DNA from: Loxodes magnus
Lineage: Eukaryota; Ciliophora; Karyorelictea; Loxodida; Loxodidae
DNA length: 64,000 nt
Reading direction: 5' to 3'
NCBI GenBank assembly: GCA_946699065.1
Contig: CAMPDV010000437.1
Coordinates: forward strand, 62,001-126,000
Shown here: piece by piece, positions 63,831 through 64,000 of the stretch
Layout of the letters: each line of letters opens with the position of its first letter
Position numbering within the stretch: position 1 is the first letter of the stretch
Notes under the pieces: model-generated
Database searches by the model: none
What the model was told of the DNA's origin: nothing
Seen by the model: the letters and a program-made list of their open reading frames with translations, nothing else
Made by a program: the position numbers and the translations under genes

Positions 63831-64000
63831 TAAGAAGTGGCTTTATATTTAGCTTTAAGCAATCGAAACTATAAATTATCTTTATTTAACCATATTTAGC
63901 AAAGCCAGTTTTATACTTTGTATTTATACCAAGTCTCCTTATTTTAAGACTATGCGTAAACTTAAAAAAGAAATAGTTAATTTAAACAGGAAGACTTTTA

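Overview
This window is nuclear DNA of a ciliate that has no dedicated sense-free stop codon. It is very AT-rich. Every gene that can be recognised reads only if TAA and TAG are glutamine and in-frame TGA is tryptophan, for example at the conserved Trp of a protein-kinase DxWSxG motif and at the Trp positions of Kelch repeats. The ORFs that can be closed end in TGA. This matches the karyorelictean code (NCBI 27; Loxodes relatives) or the Condylostoma code (28); I cannot separate the two, but no TAA or TAG is needed as a stop. A standard-code ORF search therefore misses nearly every gene here. Introns, where a gene forces one, are tiny (19, 20, 23 and 26 nt), GT-AG and AT-rich.  Layout. 1-6.2 kb is a unique left flank: a retroelement ORF cut by the window edge, one hypothetical gene, a tRNA-Glu(UUC) and an intact 348-codon zinc-knuckle retroelement ORF. 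6,203-55,877 is a tandem segmental duplication: unit 1 (6,203-28,316), unit 2 (28,317-50,176) and the first part of unit 3 (50,177-55,877). Each unit consists of a 5.7-6.8 kb left part L (truncated retroelement ORF, about 3 kb of non-coding DNA, an F-box-like/LRR gene) and a 15.3 kb part X. The pattern is L-X-L-X-L followed by the unique right flank, as expected from unequal crossing-over between L copies flanking X. 55.9-64 kb is unique: the 3' end of the F-box/LRR gene, two hypothetical genes, a decayed triose-phosphate isomerase gene, a mitochondrial carrier and a whole zinc-knuckle retroelement.  X carries a compact gene set: a lysine-rich gene whose C-terminus is made of a ~97-bp minisatellite, a RING-Kelch protein (probable ubiquitin ligase), an LRR protein, two unrecognised genes, a calcium-dependent protein kinase, and two more LRR genes on the opposite strand. 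With the F-box-like/LRR gene in L, the cluster is dominated by LRR and ubiquitin-ligase-type substrate-recognition proteins.  Mobile DNA: (1) a family of about 0.8-1 kb retroelements that encode only a coiled-coil plus CCHC-knuckle protein (771-nt ORF in two diverged whole copies), one with a 17-bp target-site duplication and an empty-site allele in unit 3; (2) a ~300-bp GC-rich SINE-like element with 14-16-bp target-site duplications, inserted twice per X. The most striking single observation is a 39-nt patch inside the RING domain that differs at 14 sites between two otherwise almost identical gene copies.
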